Assembly: GCA_050740235.1 (NCBI GenBank)
Contig: JBOIDB010000072.1
Span: 9,816 to 73,815, forward strand
Direction: 5' to 3'
Length of the DNA: 64,000 nt
Source: JACDCP01 sp050740235
Lineage (GTDB): Bacteria > Pseudomonadota > Gammaproteobacteria > Steroidobacterales > JACDCP01
The position numbers were made by a program, and so were the translations under genes. Positions within the stretch are counted from its first letter, which is position 1. Each line of letters opens with the position of its first letter. Of this stretch, positions 52,022 through 61,253 are shown piece after piece. Below the pieces are notes generated by a model that worked only from the letters and a program-made list of their open reading frames with translations, did not search any database and was not told the origin of the DNA.

Positions 52022-53946
52022 CCGCGGCAAAGACGCCGTACGGGCGCTGGACATCGCCGATCACGAGCGAGTCGGTGGCGAGCGAGGCGCTGCGCTTCGC
52101 CCAGCCGTCCATGGGCGGCACTACCGCATTCTGGATCGAAACCCGGCCCGCGGAGGGAGGACGCAGTGTGCTGATGCGCCAGCGCGACGCCTCCGCCGCC
52201 GAGGATCTGACACCTCTCCCGATGAGCGTTCGCAGCCGCGCCAACGAATACGGCGGTGGAGCCTATGCCGTGCTCGGCGACAGCATCTGGTTCGTCAACG
52301 ACGAGGATCAACAGGTTTACCACCTCGGTGCATCGGGCGCTCCGGTTCGCGTGACGGAATCAACGGATGCCCGCTGGGCCGATCTGCGCCCCGACCCTCA
52401 CCGGCGGCGTCTGCTCGCGATTCGCGAACGGCACGGCGCCGGCGCGGAACCGGAAAACGCCCTGGTCGCCATCGATTCGACTCGCAGCACTGTCGATGTG
52501 CTCGCCGAAGGGCACGATTTCTACGCCTCACCGCGGCTCTCGCCGGATGGCCGGCGTCTCGCCTGGCTCGCCTGGGACCATCCGCACTTGCCCTGGACCG
52601 GGACGCAGCTCTGGATCGCGTCGCTCAGCGTCGATGGTCGGGCCGAGTCGCGGCGGCAGATTCCGGCCGGTGCCCGGACGTCGATATTTCAGCCGGAGTT
52701 CGCGCCGGACGGCTCGCTCTGCTTCATGTCCGACGCATCCGGCTGGTGGAATCTCTGGCGCTGGGACGGCCATTCCGCGCAACAGATCGTACGCGAGCCG
52801 GCCGAGCTCGGCCTGCCGCAGTGGCAGTTCGGCATGTCGACTTACGGTTTCATCGACGCGCGCGCGGCGCTTTGCGCCCGCGTACGCGACGGGCGATGGA
52901 GCGTGATTCGCGTCAGCCTCGACAGCGGGCGCGTCGATACGTTGAACTTGCCGTACACCGACATCGAGCATCTTTCGGTAGCCGGAAGGTTCGCCGTGCT
53001 GCAAGCCGGAACGCCCGACCGCGCTCTCGGCATCGTCCGGCTCGACACCGCGACCGGCGGATATTCGACGGTGCGTGCGGTCCAGCCTGCAGCGGTCGAT
53101 TCCGCCGCCGTATCCGAGCCGCTGCCGATCGAGTTCGACACGGGCGAAGGCGCGACTGCGCACGGCTTCTACTATCCGCCGCGCAACCCGGCTCATGTCG
53201 CCCCATGGGGGGAGCGCCCGCCGTTGCGCGTCAAGTGTCACGGCGGTCCGACCGGCGCGGCCTCGACTGCGCTGGATCCGCGCGTGCAGTACTGGACGAG
53301 CCGCGGCTGGGCGCTGCTCGATGTCGATTACCGCGGCAGCACGGGATACGGACGCGATTATCGCGAACAGCTTTACGGCCGCTGGGGCGAGGCCGATGTC
53401 GAAGATTGCGCATCCGGCGTGCGTTTTCTGGCCGACGAGGGTCTTGCCGATGCGCGGCGTGCGACCATCAGCGGCAACAGCGCCGGTGGATACACGGTGC
53501 TCTGCGCGCTCGCTTTCACGGATGCCTTCAGCGCGGGCGCGAGCTATTACGGCGTCGCCGACCCGGCGACGCTGTTTGCGGCGACACACAAGTTCGAAGC
53601 GCATTACGATCGCTGGCTGTTCGGCGCCGAGCGCGAACGGCTCCTCGTGGAACGATCGCCGCTGGCGCACGCGGACCGCATCCGCTGTCCGGTCATCTTC
53701 TTCCAGGGGTCGGCCGACAAGGTCGTGCCGCCGGAGCAGACCGCCCGTATGGTGGCCGCCATGCAGGCGGCCGGCACGGATGTTGCCTGCCTGACTTTCG
53801 ACGGAGAGGGCCATGGGTTTCGCGGGGCGGACGCGATCCGCCGCGCGCTGGAGGCCGAACACGAGTTTCTGTCGCGCGTCCTGGAACCCGCCGCTATCCG
53901 GAGCATCTCACCCCGGGTCCGGTTTTCGCCGCCCGAGCCCGGCTGA
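52018..53946 (+). CDS. S9-family prolyl oligopeptidase-type peptidase
   Basis: 642 residues. Beta-propeller N-terminal part (about 1-380) and an alpha/beta hydrolase domain with S488 in GNSAGG, Asp in GSADKVVP and His in GEGHGF. LDVDYRGSTGYGRDYRE is typical of the acylaminoacyl-peptidase/DPP branch. No signal peptide, so it is cytoplasmic. Coupled to the NRDE gene by a 4-base overlap. Confidence 0.92.
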   Translation: MTAAKTPYGRWTSPITSESVASEALRFAQPSMGGTTAFWIETRPAEGGRSVLMRQRDASAAEDLTPLPMSVRSRANEYGGGAYAVLGDSIWFVNDEDQQVYHLGASGAPVRVTESTDARWADLRPDPHRRRLLAIRERHGAGAEPENALVAIDSTRSTVDVLAEGHDFYASPRLSPDGRRLAWLAWDHPHLPWTGTQLWIASLSVDGRAESRRQIPAGARTSIFQPEFAPDGSLCFMSDASGWWNLWRWDGHSAQQIVREPAELGLPQWQFGMSTYGFIDARAALCARVRDGRWSVIRVSLDSGRVDTLNLPYTDIEHLSVAGRFAVLQAGTPDRALGIVRLDTATGGYSTVRAVQPAAVDSAAVSEPLPIEFDTGEGATAHGFYYPPRNPAHVAPWGERPPLRVKCHGGPTGAASTALDPRVQYWTSRGWALLDVDYRGSTGYGRDYREQLYGRWGEADVEDCASGVRFLADEGLADARRATISGNSAGGYTVLCALAFTDAFSAGASYYGVADPATLFAATHKFEAHYDRWLFGAERERLLVERSPLAHADRIRCPVIFFQGSADKVVPPEQTARMVAAMQAAGTDVACLTFDGEGHGFRGADAIRRALEAEHEFLSRVLEPAAIRSISPRVRFSPPEPG

Positions 53947-54074
53947 AAGTTTCGGCGTCCCGCCGCGTGCTGCGCCGCCGTCTGCGCGGCCGCTCCGAAC
54001 GGCCCGATGAGACTGTCATTTGCGCCGGCGTGAATCGCACGCCCGCGTCGGGCCGAAGTTCGCGAGGACGTTGA

Positions 54075-55841
54075 GTGCGTTCAGTTCTGCCTCGGATAAT
54101 CATGCTGGCCGGCCTTCTCGTCTACAGCGGCGTCCGCGCCGCCGATACCGTCGACGTGCAGGTCGAGGGCCTCGAGACGGAGCTCGAGGAGAACGTGCGC
54201 GCGTTCCTCAGTATCGTCGAGCGTAGCGAGCCGCAGGACGAGGAAGACGAGGAGGCGGCGCCGCTCAACGAAGCGGCGATACGCCGCCTGCATCGGCGGG
54301 CGCCCGAGGAAATACGCAAGGCGCTGCAGCCCTTCGGCTACTACTCGCCGGCCATCGAAACGAACTTGGAAGGCGGCGACGGCTCGTGGCGGGCCACATA
54401 CGCCGTGGATCCGGGCGCACCGACGCGGCTCGCGCAAGTCGAAATCCGGGTGGAGGGCGAAGCGCGAGACCTGCCGGACGTAAAATCCCTGCTCGCCGAC
54501 GCAGATATCGAGCCCGGCGACGTTTTGAGTCACCCGGCTTACGAGCGCGTCAAGAATGGCTTGCTCGAGGCCGTGTATTCCGCGGGCTATCTCGACGCCG
54601 CCTGGCGGCGCAGCGAGATGCTCGTCGAGCCCGACCGTCGGCGCGCCCGCATCTTTCTCGTGCTCGAGAGCGGCCGGCGCTATTACTTCGGCGACATCCG
54701 CATCGAGCAGGACATCCTCAACCAGGACTTCGTCGAGCGCTACAACGACATCGAGCCCGGCGAGCCGTTCGATACCGACCGGCTGATCGATCTGCAGCTC
54801 GACCTGAGCAGCAGCGACTACTTCAGCGCCGTGGACGTCCAGGCGCATCGCGACGAGGCGGCCGACTTCCGCGTGCCCGTCACGATCCGCACCGAGCCGC
54901 GCAAGCCACAGCACTACACGTTCGGCGTCGGCTACGGCACCGACACCGGCGCGCGCGTCAGTTTCGGCACGGAGTTTCGTCGCATCAACCGGCGCGGGCA
55001 TCAGTTTCGCCTGGATGTGCAGCTCTCGGAAATCCGCAACGCTTTTACCGCGCAATATCACGTGCCGATCGAGAATGTCGTGACCGACCGCATGACGTAC
55101 TTCTCCAGCCTGCAGCAGGTCGAGATCGGCGATGCCGACTCCGACCTGTTTAGCGTCGGTGCGACCCGGGAGGAGAACTGGCGCGGCCTTCGCCGCCGCC
55201 TGTATCTTCGCTTCGACCGCGAGAATTACATGTTCGGCGGTCAGCCCGGCGACAGCGCGAGCCTGCTGTACCCGGGCATCAACATCACCTGGCAGCGGGC
55301 CGACGATCCGCTGTTTCCACGCCGCGGCCTCAGCGTGTCGTTCGACCTGCACGGGAGCGTGGAGAATCCGCTGTCCGAGACGACGTTCGTCCAGAGCACG
55401 CTCGGCGCACGCGCTGTGCTCCCGCTTGGCGAACGCGGCAGGCTGCTTCTGCGCGGCGAGGCGGGCGCCACGCGCGCCGCCAACTTCTTCAGGTCCCTGC
55501 CGCCGTCGCAACGCTTCTTCACCGGCGGAGACCGGACCGTACGCGGTTACGGGTACCAGGAGCTTTCGCCGCAGGATGACGCCGGCAACGACGTTGGCGG
55601 CCAGTACATGGCAGCGGGCAGCGTCGAGGTCGATTACCTGGTCAAGGGCAATTTCGGCCTCGCGGCTTTCTTCGACTCCGGTAACGCGGCCAGCACGCCC
55701 GACGCCGATTTACTCAACAGCGTCGGCCTCGGCCTGCGCTACCGTTCGCCGGTCGGCATGATCCGCCTCGACGTGGCGCATCCGCTCGACGATCCGGATA
55801 CCGATTTTCGGCTTCACATCAGCCTGGGGCCGGACCTGTGA
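54075..55841 (+). CDS. tamA: TamA, Omp85-family outer-membrane protein
   Basis: 588 residues (E. coli 577). Signal peptide (ending GVRA-A), about three POTRA domains (25-270) with an acidic insert EDEEDEEAAP in the first, and a 16-strand barrel whose RGYGYQELSP loop is the Omp85 lid-lock motif. It works with TamB. The start is GTG at 54075. The stop overlaps tamB by 4 bases. Confidence 0.93.
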   Translation: MRSVLPRIIMLAGLLVYSGVRAADTVDVQVEGLETELEENVRAFLSIVERSEPQDEEDEEAAPLNEAAIRRLHRRAPEEIRKALQPFGYYSPAIETNLEGGDGSWRATYAVDPGAPTRLAQVEIRVEGEARDLPDVKSLLADADIEPGDVLSHPAYERVKNGLLEAVYSAGYLDAAWRRSEMLVEPDRRRARIFLVLESGRRYYFGDIRIEQDILNQDFVERYNDIEPGEPFDTDRLIDLQLDLSSSDYFSAVDVQAHRDEAADFRVPVTIRTEPRKPQHYTFGVGYGTDTGARVSFGTEFRRINRRGHQFRLDVQLSEIRNAFTAQYHVPIENVVTDRMTYFSSLQQVEIGDADSDLFSVGATREENWRGLRRRLYLRFDRENYMFGGQPGDSASLLYPGINITWQRADDPLFPRRGLSVSFDLHGSVENPLSETTFVQSTLGARAVLPLGERGRLLLRGEAGATRAANFFRSLPPSQRFFTGGDRTVRGYGYQELSPQDDAGNDVGGQYMAAGSVEVDYLVKGNFGLAAFFDSGNAASTPDADLLNSVGLGLRYRSPVGMIRLDVAHPLDDPDTDFRLHISLGPDL

Positions 55842-58800
55842 GCGCTGCTTCGATCCGCCGCGGGCTGCTCGTCGCCGGGCTTGCGCTGGCCGTGCTGCTG
55901 CTGATCACGGTCCTCGCGGCCGCCTGGCTGCTCGGCACCGAATCGGGACTGCGGTTCGCATTGGCGCGCGCTGCCCCGTATCTGCCGGCCGGCATCGAGA
56001 TCGGCGCCGTGCAGGGCGAAGCGTCGGGCCCACTCATCGCGCGCGACCTGCGGTTCGAAACGAAAGGTTTCACGATCACGCTCGAGCGGCTCGAGCTCGA
56101 ATGGCGGCTCTCGGCGCTGCTCGGCTCGAAGGTCGTGGTCGACCGTCTGTATGCCGACGGCTTGCGATTCACGATTCACGAGACACCACCGCAACCGGAA
56201 CCGAAAGAGCCGTTCGCGTTGCCGGAGCACGTCGATTTACCGGTAGACATTCTCGTCGCGGATGCGCGCGTGCGCGACATTTCGATCCACGCCGCGCCCG
56301 AAGGCGAGCCGCTGATCGTCGACACGTTGCAGCTCGAAGCGCAGTGGACGGATCGCGCGCTGGAAGTCGCCGGTCTGCAAATCGCGGCGCCGCTCGCCGA
56401 CGTTCAGGCGACGGCCGAAATAACGCCGCGCGGCGACTATCCGCTCATGGCGGACTTGACCTTCACCCTGCGGCCGCCCGGCTATGCGCCGCTCGCGGGC
56501 AACACGCGGCTCGCTGGCAGCCTCGCCGATCTCGAGCTCGAGCAAAGCCTGGCGGCCCCGTACAACCTGCGGGCCGAAGCCGATTTGCGCGATGTCGTGA
56601 AGGACTTGAGCTTCCAGGCCTCGATCGACGTCGAGCGGGCCGAGCTCGCGCGCATCGGCGACGCATTGCCGGCTGCGACCGCGAGCGCGCAAATCCAGGC
56701 CGCCGGCAATCTTTCGGCGGTGCGTCTCGAGTTGTCCGCGCACGGCGTCGAACCGACCATCGGCGCATTGAGTGCCGCGTTCGCAGGCGAGTTGTCTCCC
56801 GACCGCATCGCCATCGACCGGCTTTCCGTCGACATCCCCGGCCAAGCCGCGCATCTGGAAGCGGCGGGGCGCGTGGACCTGGCCGCGGCTGCGCCGACGG
56901 TAGACGTCGATGCGCAGTGGACGGGGCTGCAATGGCCGCTGCATGGCGCGCCGCAAGTGGCGAGCGAAAGCGGCCGCCTCAACGTCGCGGGCACGCTGGA
57001 CGACTACCGGGCACGGCTCGATGCCGAGCTAAGCGTGCCGAATCAGACCGGCGGTCGTGTGAGGGTTACCGGCAACGGCGATACCGAGCGTTTCGCGGCG
57101 AGCGACATCGACATCGCCACGCTCGGCGGCACGTTGAACGGCAAGGCGAACATCGCCTGGGCGCCGGTGCTCGCAGGCAACGTCGATCTGCGCGGTCGCG
57201 GCCTCGATCCCGGCGGGCTGCTGGACGGCTGGCCCGGCAGCATCGATCTCGCCGTGCGGGGCGAGGGCCGCATTCCGGACACCGGGCCCGAAGCGCGCGT
57301 TCAGGTATTGAGCGCCGAGGGGCGTTTGCGCGGCCAGCCCGTCGCGCTGGACGCGCGAGGCCATTTCTCGAACGACATACTGAACCTGACGGCATTCACG
57401 CTGCGCTCCGGCTCGACCGAGATCGAAGCGGACGGCCGCGTCGGCAGCGAGCTGGCGCTCGACTGGTCCGTCGCGAGCGACGATCTGGGCACTTTGCTGC
57501 CGGCGGCGGGCGGCAAGCTGCGGGGCAGCGGCACCGTGTCCGGCGCCATGGCCCAGCCGGCCATCATGGCCGATGTCTCCGCCTCCGATCTCAGTTATGC
57601 CGACTACGAGGTGGCGTCGCTGACGCTCGATGCGGATGTCGATGTCAGTGGCGACGCGCGTTCGGATCTCGATCTCCGCTTGCGCGATGGAAAGATCGCC
57701 GGCATCGATATCGAAACCCTTGCCTTGAACGGCAGCGGAACGAGGGCCGACCATGTGCTCTCGCTCGAGGCGAGAACGAGTGCCGGCCGGCTCGATCTCG
57801 GCGTCGCCGGGGACCTCGATTCCGAGCTCGTGTGGGCGTTCGTCATCGACCGGCTCGACTACGCGCACCCGGATCTGTCGCCGTGGTCGCTGCGGTCACC
57901 CGCATCGGGTCGATTGTCGGCGCAAGCTGCCCGCCTCGAAACCCTTTGCCTCGAAAGCGGCGAAGCCCTGCTCTGCGTCGAGGGCGAGCGCACGCCCGCG
58001 CAACTGGCCGCCGCTTTCGAGCTGCGCGATTTGCCGCTAGCGCTGGCGAATACGTTTCTGCCGCCCGCCGTTCGCATCGAAGGCGCGCTCGGCGGCACCG
58101 GCAGCTTCGAAATGGGTGGCGAACCGGCCGGCAGTCCCGTTGCCAGCGTGGATCTCGACACGACGCCGATTCGACTGATGACGAAGGACGAGACCGGCGA
58201 GATGCAGGAGCTGCTCGCGTTTGCCGCCGGCGACATCACGCTCGACCTGAACGACGCCGACGGCATGCAGCTCGCGCTCCACCTGCCGCTCGAATCGCAG
58301 GGCGGCCTCGAGGCCGAAGCGGCCGTCGCGCCGGGAGCCGGCCCGCTGACCGAACGGCCGCTGGAGGGGCGGCTGCTGGCCGATCTGCCCGACATCGCCT
58401 TTCTCACCGGGCTCGTGCCCCAGGTCGACGACCTCTCGGGCCGGCTGCAAGGCGACTTGAGCGTCTCGGGCTCCATCGCCGCGCCGGCGCTCGACGGCAG
58501 TCTCGAGCTGCTGGAAGGCACCGCCATGCTGTCGCGGCCGCGGGTCCGTCTGCGCAACGTGCAGGCGGCGGTGCGCGGGCGAGGAACGGGCGAGCTCGAG
58601 GTCGAAGCCAGCGCAAGCTCGGGCGAGGGCACGCTGAATATCGACGGACGGGTAGGAACGAGCGAGACGGGGCCGCGCGGCAGGCTCGCTGTCACCGGCG
58701 AGAACTTCCGCGCGTTCAACACGCCCGAGGCGCGCGTGCGCGTATCGCCCGATCTGGTCGTCGAGCTCGCCGGCGATCGACTGGACGTGACCGGCATCGT

Positions 58801-59635
58801 GCACGTGCCCGTCGCGCGAATCGAGCTCACGGAGGCGCCCGCGTCGGCGGTCGGCGTATCGGACGATCAGATCATCGTGCAGCCCGGCGAGCAGGAGACA
58901 GCGGCGCCCGGAGGTATGCAGGTATCGGCCAAGGTGAAGGTCGCGCTCGGGGAAGAGGTGACTTTCGAAGGCTTCGGCCTGACCGCGGACCTTGCCGGCG
59001 ATTTGACGGTCATCGAGCAGCCGGGCGAGCCGACCACGGCCAACGGCGAAATCAGCGTCGAGGAAGGCAGCTACCAGGCATACGGCCAGAATCTGGAAAT
59101 CCAGCGTGGCCGCGTGCTGTTCGTCGGCGGTCCGATCGACCGGCCCGGCATCAACGTTCGGGCCGTGCGGAGGCCAGCGGAAGACATTCTGGTGGGCGTC
59201 GAGGTGCGAGGCACACTGAGGCAACCCGAGTTCTCGGTGTTCTCGGAGCCGCCCATGAGCGAGTCCGAGCAATTGTCGTATCTGGTGCTCGGCCGGCCGC
59301 TCGAAGGCGGCCCGGCATCCGAAAACTCGGCGCTGGCCCGTGCCGCGCTGGCGCTCGGCATCAAGGGCGGAAATTTCCTGACCGAGCAATTCGGCAGCAA
59401 GCTCGGCGTCGACGAGATAGGCATCGAGACCGAGCCCGGACAGACCAACGAGCAGGCCGCGCTGGTGCTCGGCAAATATCTCTCGCCGAAGCTGTACGTG
59501 AGCTACGGCGTCGGTCTGCTGGAGCCGGTCACGACGCTGAAGCTCCGCTACGCGCTGAGCAGCAAATGGCGGTTAGTGACGGAATCCTCGAGCGTGCAGA
59601 GCGGCGGCGATCTCCTGTACACGATCGAGCGTTAG
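55838..59635 (+). CDS. tamB: TamB, AsmA-like translocation/phospholipid transport protein
   Basis: 1265 residues (E. coli 1259). N-terminal membrane anchor (about 8-30), a long beta-rich repeat body and the C-terminal DUF490/TamB domain ending in KLYVSYGVGLLEPVTTLKLR. It spans the periplasm, contacts TamA and moves phospholipids or helps insert outer-membrane proteins. GTG start in the GTGA overlap with tamA. Confidence 0.95.
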   Translation: MSAASIRRGLLVAGLALAVLLLITVLAAAWLLGTESGLRFALARAAPYLPAGIEIGAVQGEASGPLIARDLRFETKGFTITLERLELEWRLSALLGSKVVVDRLYADGLRFTIHETPPQPEPKEPFALPEHVDLPVDILVADARVRDISIHAAPEGEPLIVDTLQLEAQWTDRALEVAGLQIAAPLADVQATAEITPRGDYPLMADLTFTLRPPGYAPLAGNTRLAGSLADLELEQSLAAPYNLRAEADLRDVVKDLSFQASIDVERAELARIGDALPAATASAQIQAAGNLSAVRLELSAHGVEPTIGALSAAFAGELSPDRIAIDRLSVDIPGQAAHLEAAGRVDLAAAAPTVDVDAQWTGLQWPLHGAPQVASESGRLNVAGTLDDYRARLDAELSVPNQTGGRVRVTGNGDTERFAASDIDIATLGGTLNGKANIAWAPVLAGNVDLRGRGLDPGGLLDGWPGSIDLAVRGEGRIPDTGPEARVQVLSAEGRLRGQPVALDARGHFSNDILNLTAFTLRSGSTEIEADGRVGSELALDWSVASDDLGTLLPAAGGKLRGSGTVSGAMAQPAIMADVSASDLSYADYEVASLTLDADVDVSGDARSDLDLRLRDGKIAGIDIETLALNGSGTRADHVLSLEARTSAGRLDLGVAGDLDSELVWAFVIDRLDYAHPDLSPWSLRSPASGRLSAQAARLETLCLESGEALLCVEGERTPAQLAAAFELRDLPLALANTFLPPAVRIEGALGGTGSFEMGGEPAGSPVASVDLDTTPIRLMTKDETGEMQELLAFAAGDITLDLNDADGMQLALHLPLESQGGLEAEAAVAPGAGPLTERPLEGRLLADLPDIAFLTGLVPQVDDLSGRLQGDLSVSGSIAAPALDGSLELLEGTAMLSRPRVRLRNVQAAVRGRGTGELEVEASASSGEGTLNIDGRVGTSETGPRGRLAVTGENFRAFNTPEARVRVSPDLVVELAGDRLDVTGIVHVPVARIELTEAPASAVGVSDDQIIVQPGEQETAAPGGMQVSAKVKVALGEEVTFEGFGLTADLAGDLTVIEQPGEPTTANGEISVEEGSYQAYGQNLEIQRGRVLFVGGPIDRPGINVRAVRRPAEDILVGVEVRGTLRQPEFSVFSEPPMSESEQLSYLVLGRPLEGGPASENSALARAALALGIKGGNFLTEQFGSKLGVDEIGIETEPGQTNEQAALVLGKYLSPKLYVSYGVGLLEPVTTLKLRYALSSKWRLVTESSSVQSGGDLLYTIER

Positions 59636-59668
59636 CGAGGAGGCAACACGCTGGCTACGGGCGGGCTT

Positions 59669-59735
59669 CGGATCGACCGGTTTGTTTTGACCAGGCGAGT
59701 ATCGGGGAGCGACTCAAACCGAACCGGTCGATCCG
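59669..59735. repeat. Conserved-loop hairpin H6
   Basis: Core in reverse orientation at 59690-59714; arms of about 20 bases (GGATCGACCGGTTTGTTTTG and 59715-59734) complementary with two mismatches. It lies between tamB and a convergent esterase gene, a position suited to a terminator. Confidence 0.85.
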
Positions 59736-59750
59736 GAGCTCTCTTACGAA

Positions 59751-60419
59751 TCAGCTGAGAACGCGCGCCAGCCAGCGGGAAATATCCGCGATCTCCTGCG
59801 GGCACACGGCATGCGGCATATCGTATTCGTGCCAGGTCACGTCGTAGCCGAGCGCCCGCAGGGCATCGCGCGACGCCGTGCCCAAGGCGAACGGCAGCAC
59901 CGGATCGAGTTTCCCGTGCGCGAGCAGGATCGGCGTGCGCGCGTTGGCTTCCGAGGCCTCTGCTGCGACCGAATGGCCGACCGGCAGCGCCGTCGACAGG
60001 CCGATGATGCCGGCCAGGCGCTCGGGATTGCGCAGGCCCGCGTGCAGCGCGACGGCTCCGCCCTGCGAGAAGCCAGCCAGCACGATGCGCTCGGACGGAA
60101 TGCCGCGCTCGTTCTCGCGCCGGATCAATGCCGCGGCGGACTCCGCGCTCGTGCGAATGCCGGCCTCGTCCTGGCGGATCCGGCGGTCGATGCCGAAGAT
60201 ATCGAACCAGGCCCGCATGACCATGCCGCCGTTGATCGTGACGGGACGCATGGGCGCATGCGGCAACACGAACCGCGCCGGACCGGCAATCGCGCCTGCG
60301 AGCTGCGGGACGATCGGCTCGAAATCGTGACCGTCCGCGCCGAGCCCGTGCAGCCAGATGATGCTCGTCGCAGGCGCGTGGCCCGTCTCGACCTCGACCG
60401 TAGACAGCTGTTCGGACAT
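59751..60419 (-). CDS. Carboxylesterase/phospholipase family hydrolase
   Basis: 222 residues, the standard length of the EstB/acyl-protein-thioesterase-like family. IIWLHGLGADGHDF, S118 in AGFSQGG, an Asp in HGKLDPVLP and a His in DMPHAVCPQE. It hydrolyses short carboxylic esters; the natural substrate is unknown. Cytoplasmic. Confidence 0.93.
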   Translation of the reverse strand: MSEQLSTVEVETGHAPATSIIWLHGLGADGHDFEPIVPQLAGAIAGPARFVLPHAPMRPVTINGGMVMRAWFDIFGIDRRIRQDEAGIRTSAESAAALIRRENERGIPSERIVLAGFSQGGAVALHAGLRNPERLAGIIGLSTALPVGHSVAAEASEANARTPILLAHGKLDPVLPFALGTASRDALRALGYDVTWHEYDMPHAVCPQEIADISRWLARVLS

Positions 60420-60440
60420 CGGCGCAGTGTACCGGGTCGC

Positions 60441-60456
60441 GGAAACGGGGACATTC
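60441..60456. repeat. GGGGACAT half-site
   Basis: A single left half GGAAACGGGGACATTC without its partner arm, upstream of the esterase start. Probably a decayed repeat. Confidence 0.5.
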
Positions 60457-60560
60457 CCGGAGCGTCGGAAGATTTTCGGTTTGCTGGCCCGGAACTCGGT
60501 GATGCCGCGTTACAGAAACGGCTGATAGACTGCCGCTACCTTCGGGATCGGGCACGCACG

Positions 60561-60989
60561 ATGAGCATCTGGCACACCCAGGCCACACTGGACGATCTGA
60601 ACCGCCGCACGGCCGGCTGCCTGCTCGGTCACGTGGGCATTCGCTACACGGACATCGGCGAGACGTATCTCACCGGAACGATGCCCGTCGACGCACGCAC
60701 CACCCAGCCGGCCGGCATCCTGCACGGCGGCGCCTCGGTCGTGCTGGCCGAAACGCTCGGCAGCACCGCCGCTTCGCTGGTCATCGACCAGGGTGCGTAC
60801 TATTGCGTAGGGCAGAACATTTACGCCAACCACATCCGCGCGGTGCGCGACGGCATCGTGACGGGCCGCGCCGAGCCCGTTCATCTCGGCCGCCGATCCC
60901 AGGTCTGGGAGATCCGCATCGTCGAAGCGCGCGGCCGGCTGGTGTGCGTCGCGCGACTGACGATGGCAGTGCTGCCCGTCGATGCCTAG
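60561..60989 (+). CDS. Hotdog-fold acyl-CoA thioesterase (MenI/EntH-like)
   Basis: 142 residues. PaaI/YbdB-type hotdog: HVGIRYTDIGETYLTGTMPVD, TQPAGILHGGASVVLAETLG (catalytic Glu after HGG) and NHIRAVRDGIVTGRAEPVH. It hydrolyses aromatic or other acyl-CoA thioesters. ATG at 60561 gives the family's normal start. Confidence 0.92.
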   Translation: MSIWHTQATLDDLNRRTAGCLLGHVGIRYTDIGETYLTGTMPVDARTTQPAGILHGGASVVLAETLGSTAASLVIDQGAYYCVGQNIYANHIRAVRDGIVTGRAEPVHLGRRSQVWEIRIVEARGRLVCVARLTMAVLPVDA

Positions 60990-61086
60990 TCTCGCCCCTT
61001 CCCCTGACAGGCACGTGAAAAAAATTCGCTCTGCCGCGGCGTTTCGCGCCGGGAGGAGGAAGCGGTTTTCTCGTTATACTCCTCCC

Positions 61087-61236
61087 ATGCTCCCGCATAA
61101 GCGTCTCGCACTGCTGATGCTCATTGCCGCGCTCGTCGCCTGCGGCCAGAAAGGTTCGCTGGTCCTGCCCGATGAAGAAGGCCGGTCGGAGGCTCCGATC
61201 GCCGAAGACCTCGAAGACGTATCTGAAGGCGGCTGA
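61087..61236 (+). CDS. lptM: LptM (YifL) lipoprotein
   Basis: 49 residues. Signal with lipobox LVAC and the family signature CGQKGSLVLP directly after the lipidated Cys19. LptM helps LptD form its native disulfides in the LPS translocon. TATACT lies at 61075-61080, 6 bases before the ATG, so the mRNA may be nearly leaderless if this is the -10; no good -35 is seen. polA follows by 17 bases. Confidence 0.9.
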   Translation: MLPHKRLALLMLIAALVACGQKGSLVLPDEEGRSEAPIAEDLEDVSEGG

Positions 61237-61253
61237 GCGCCGCCGTCACGCCC

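Noticed and set aside
56101..59847. Plus-strand ORF (1248 codons) in another frame of tamB
   Set aside because: Arg-rich frame shadow; TamB motifs are all in the other frame.
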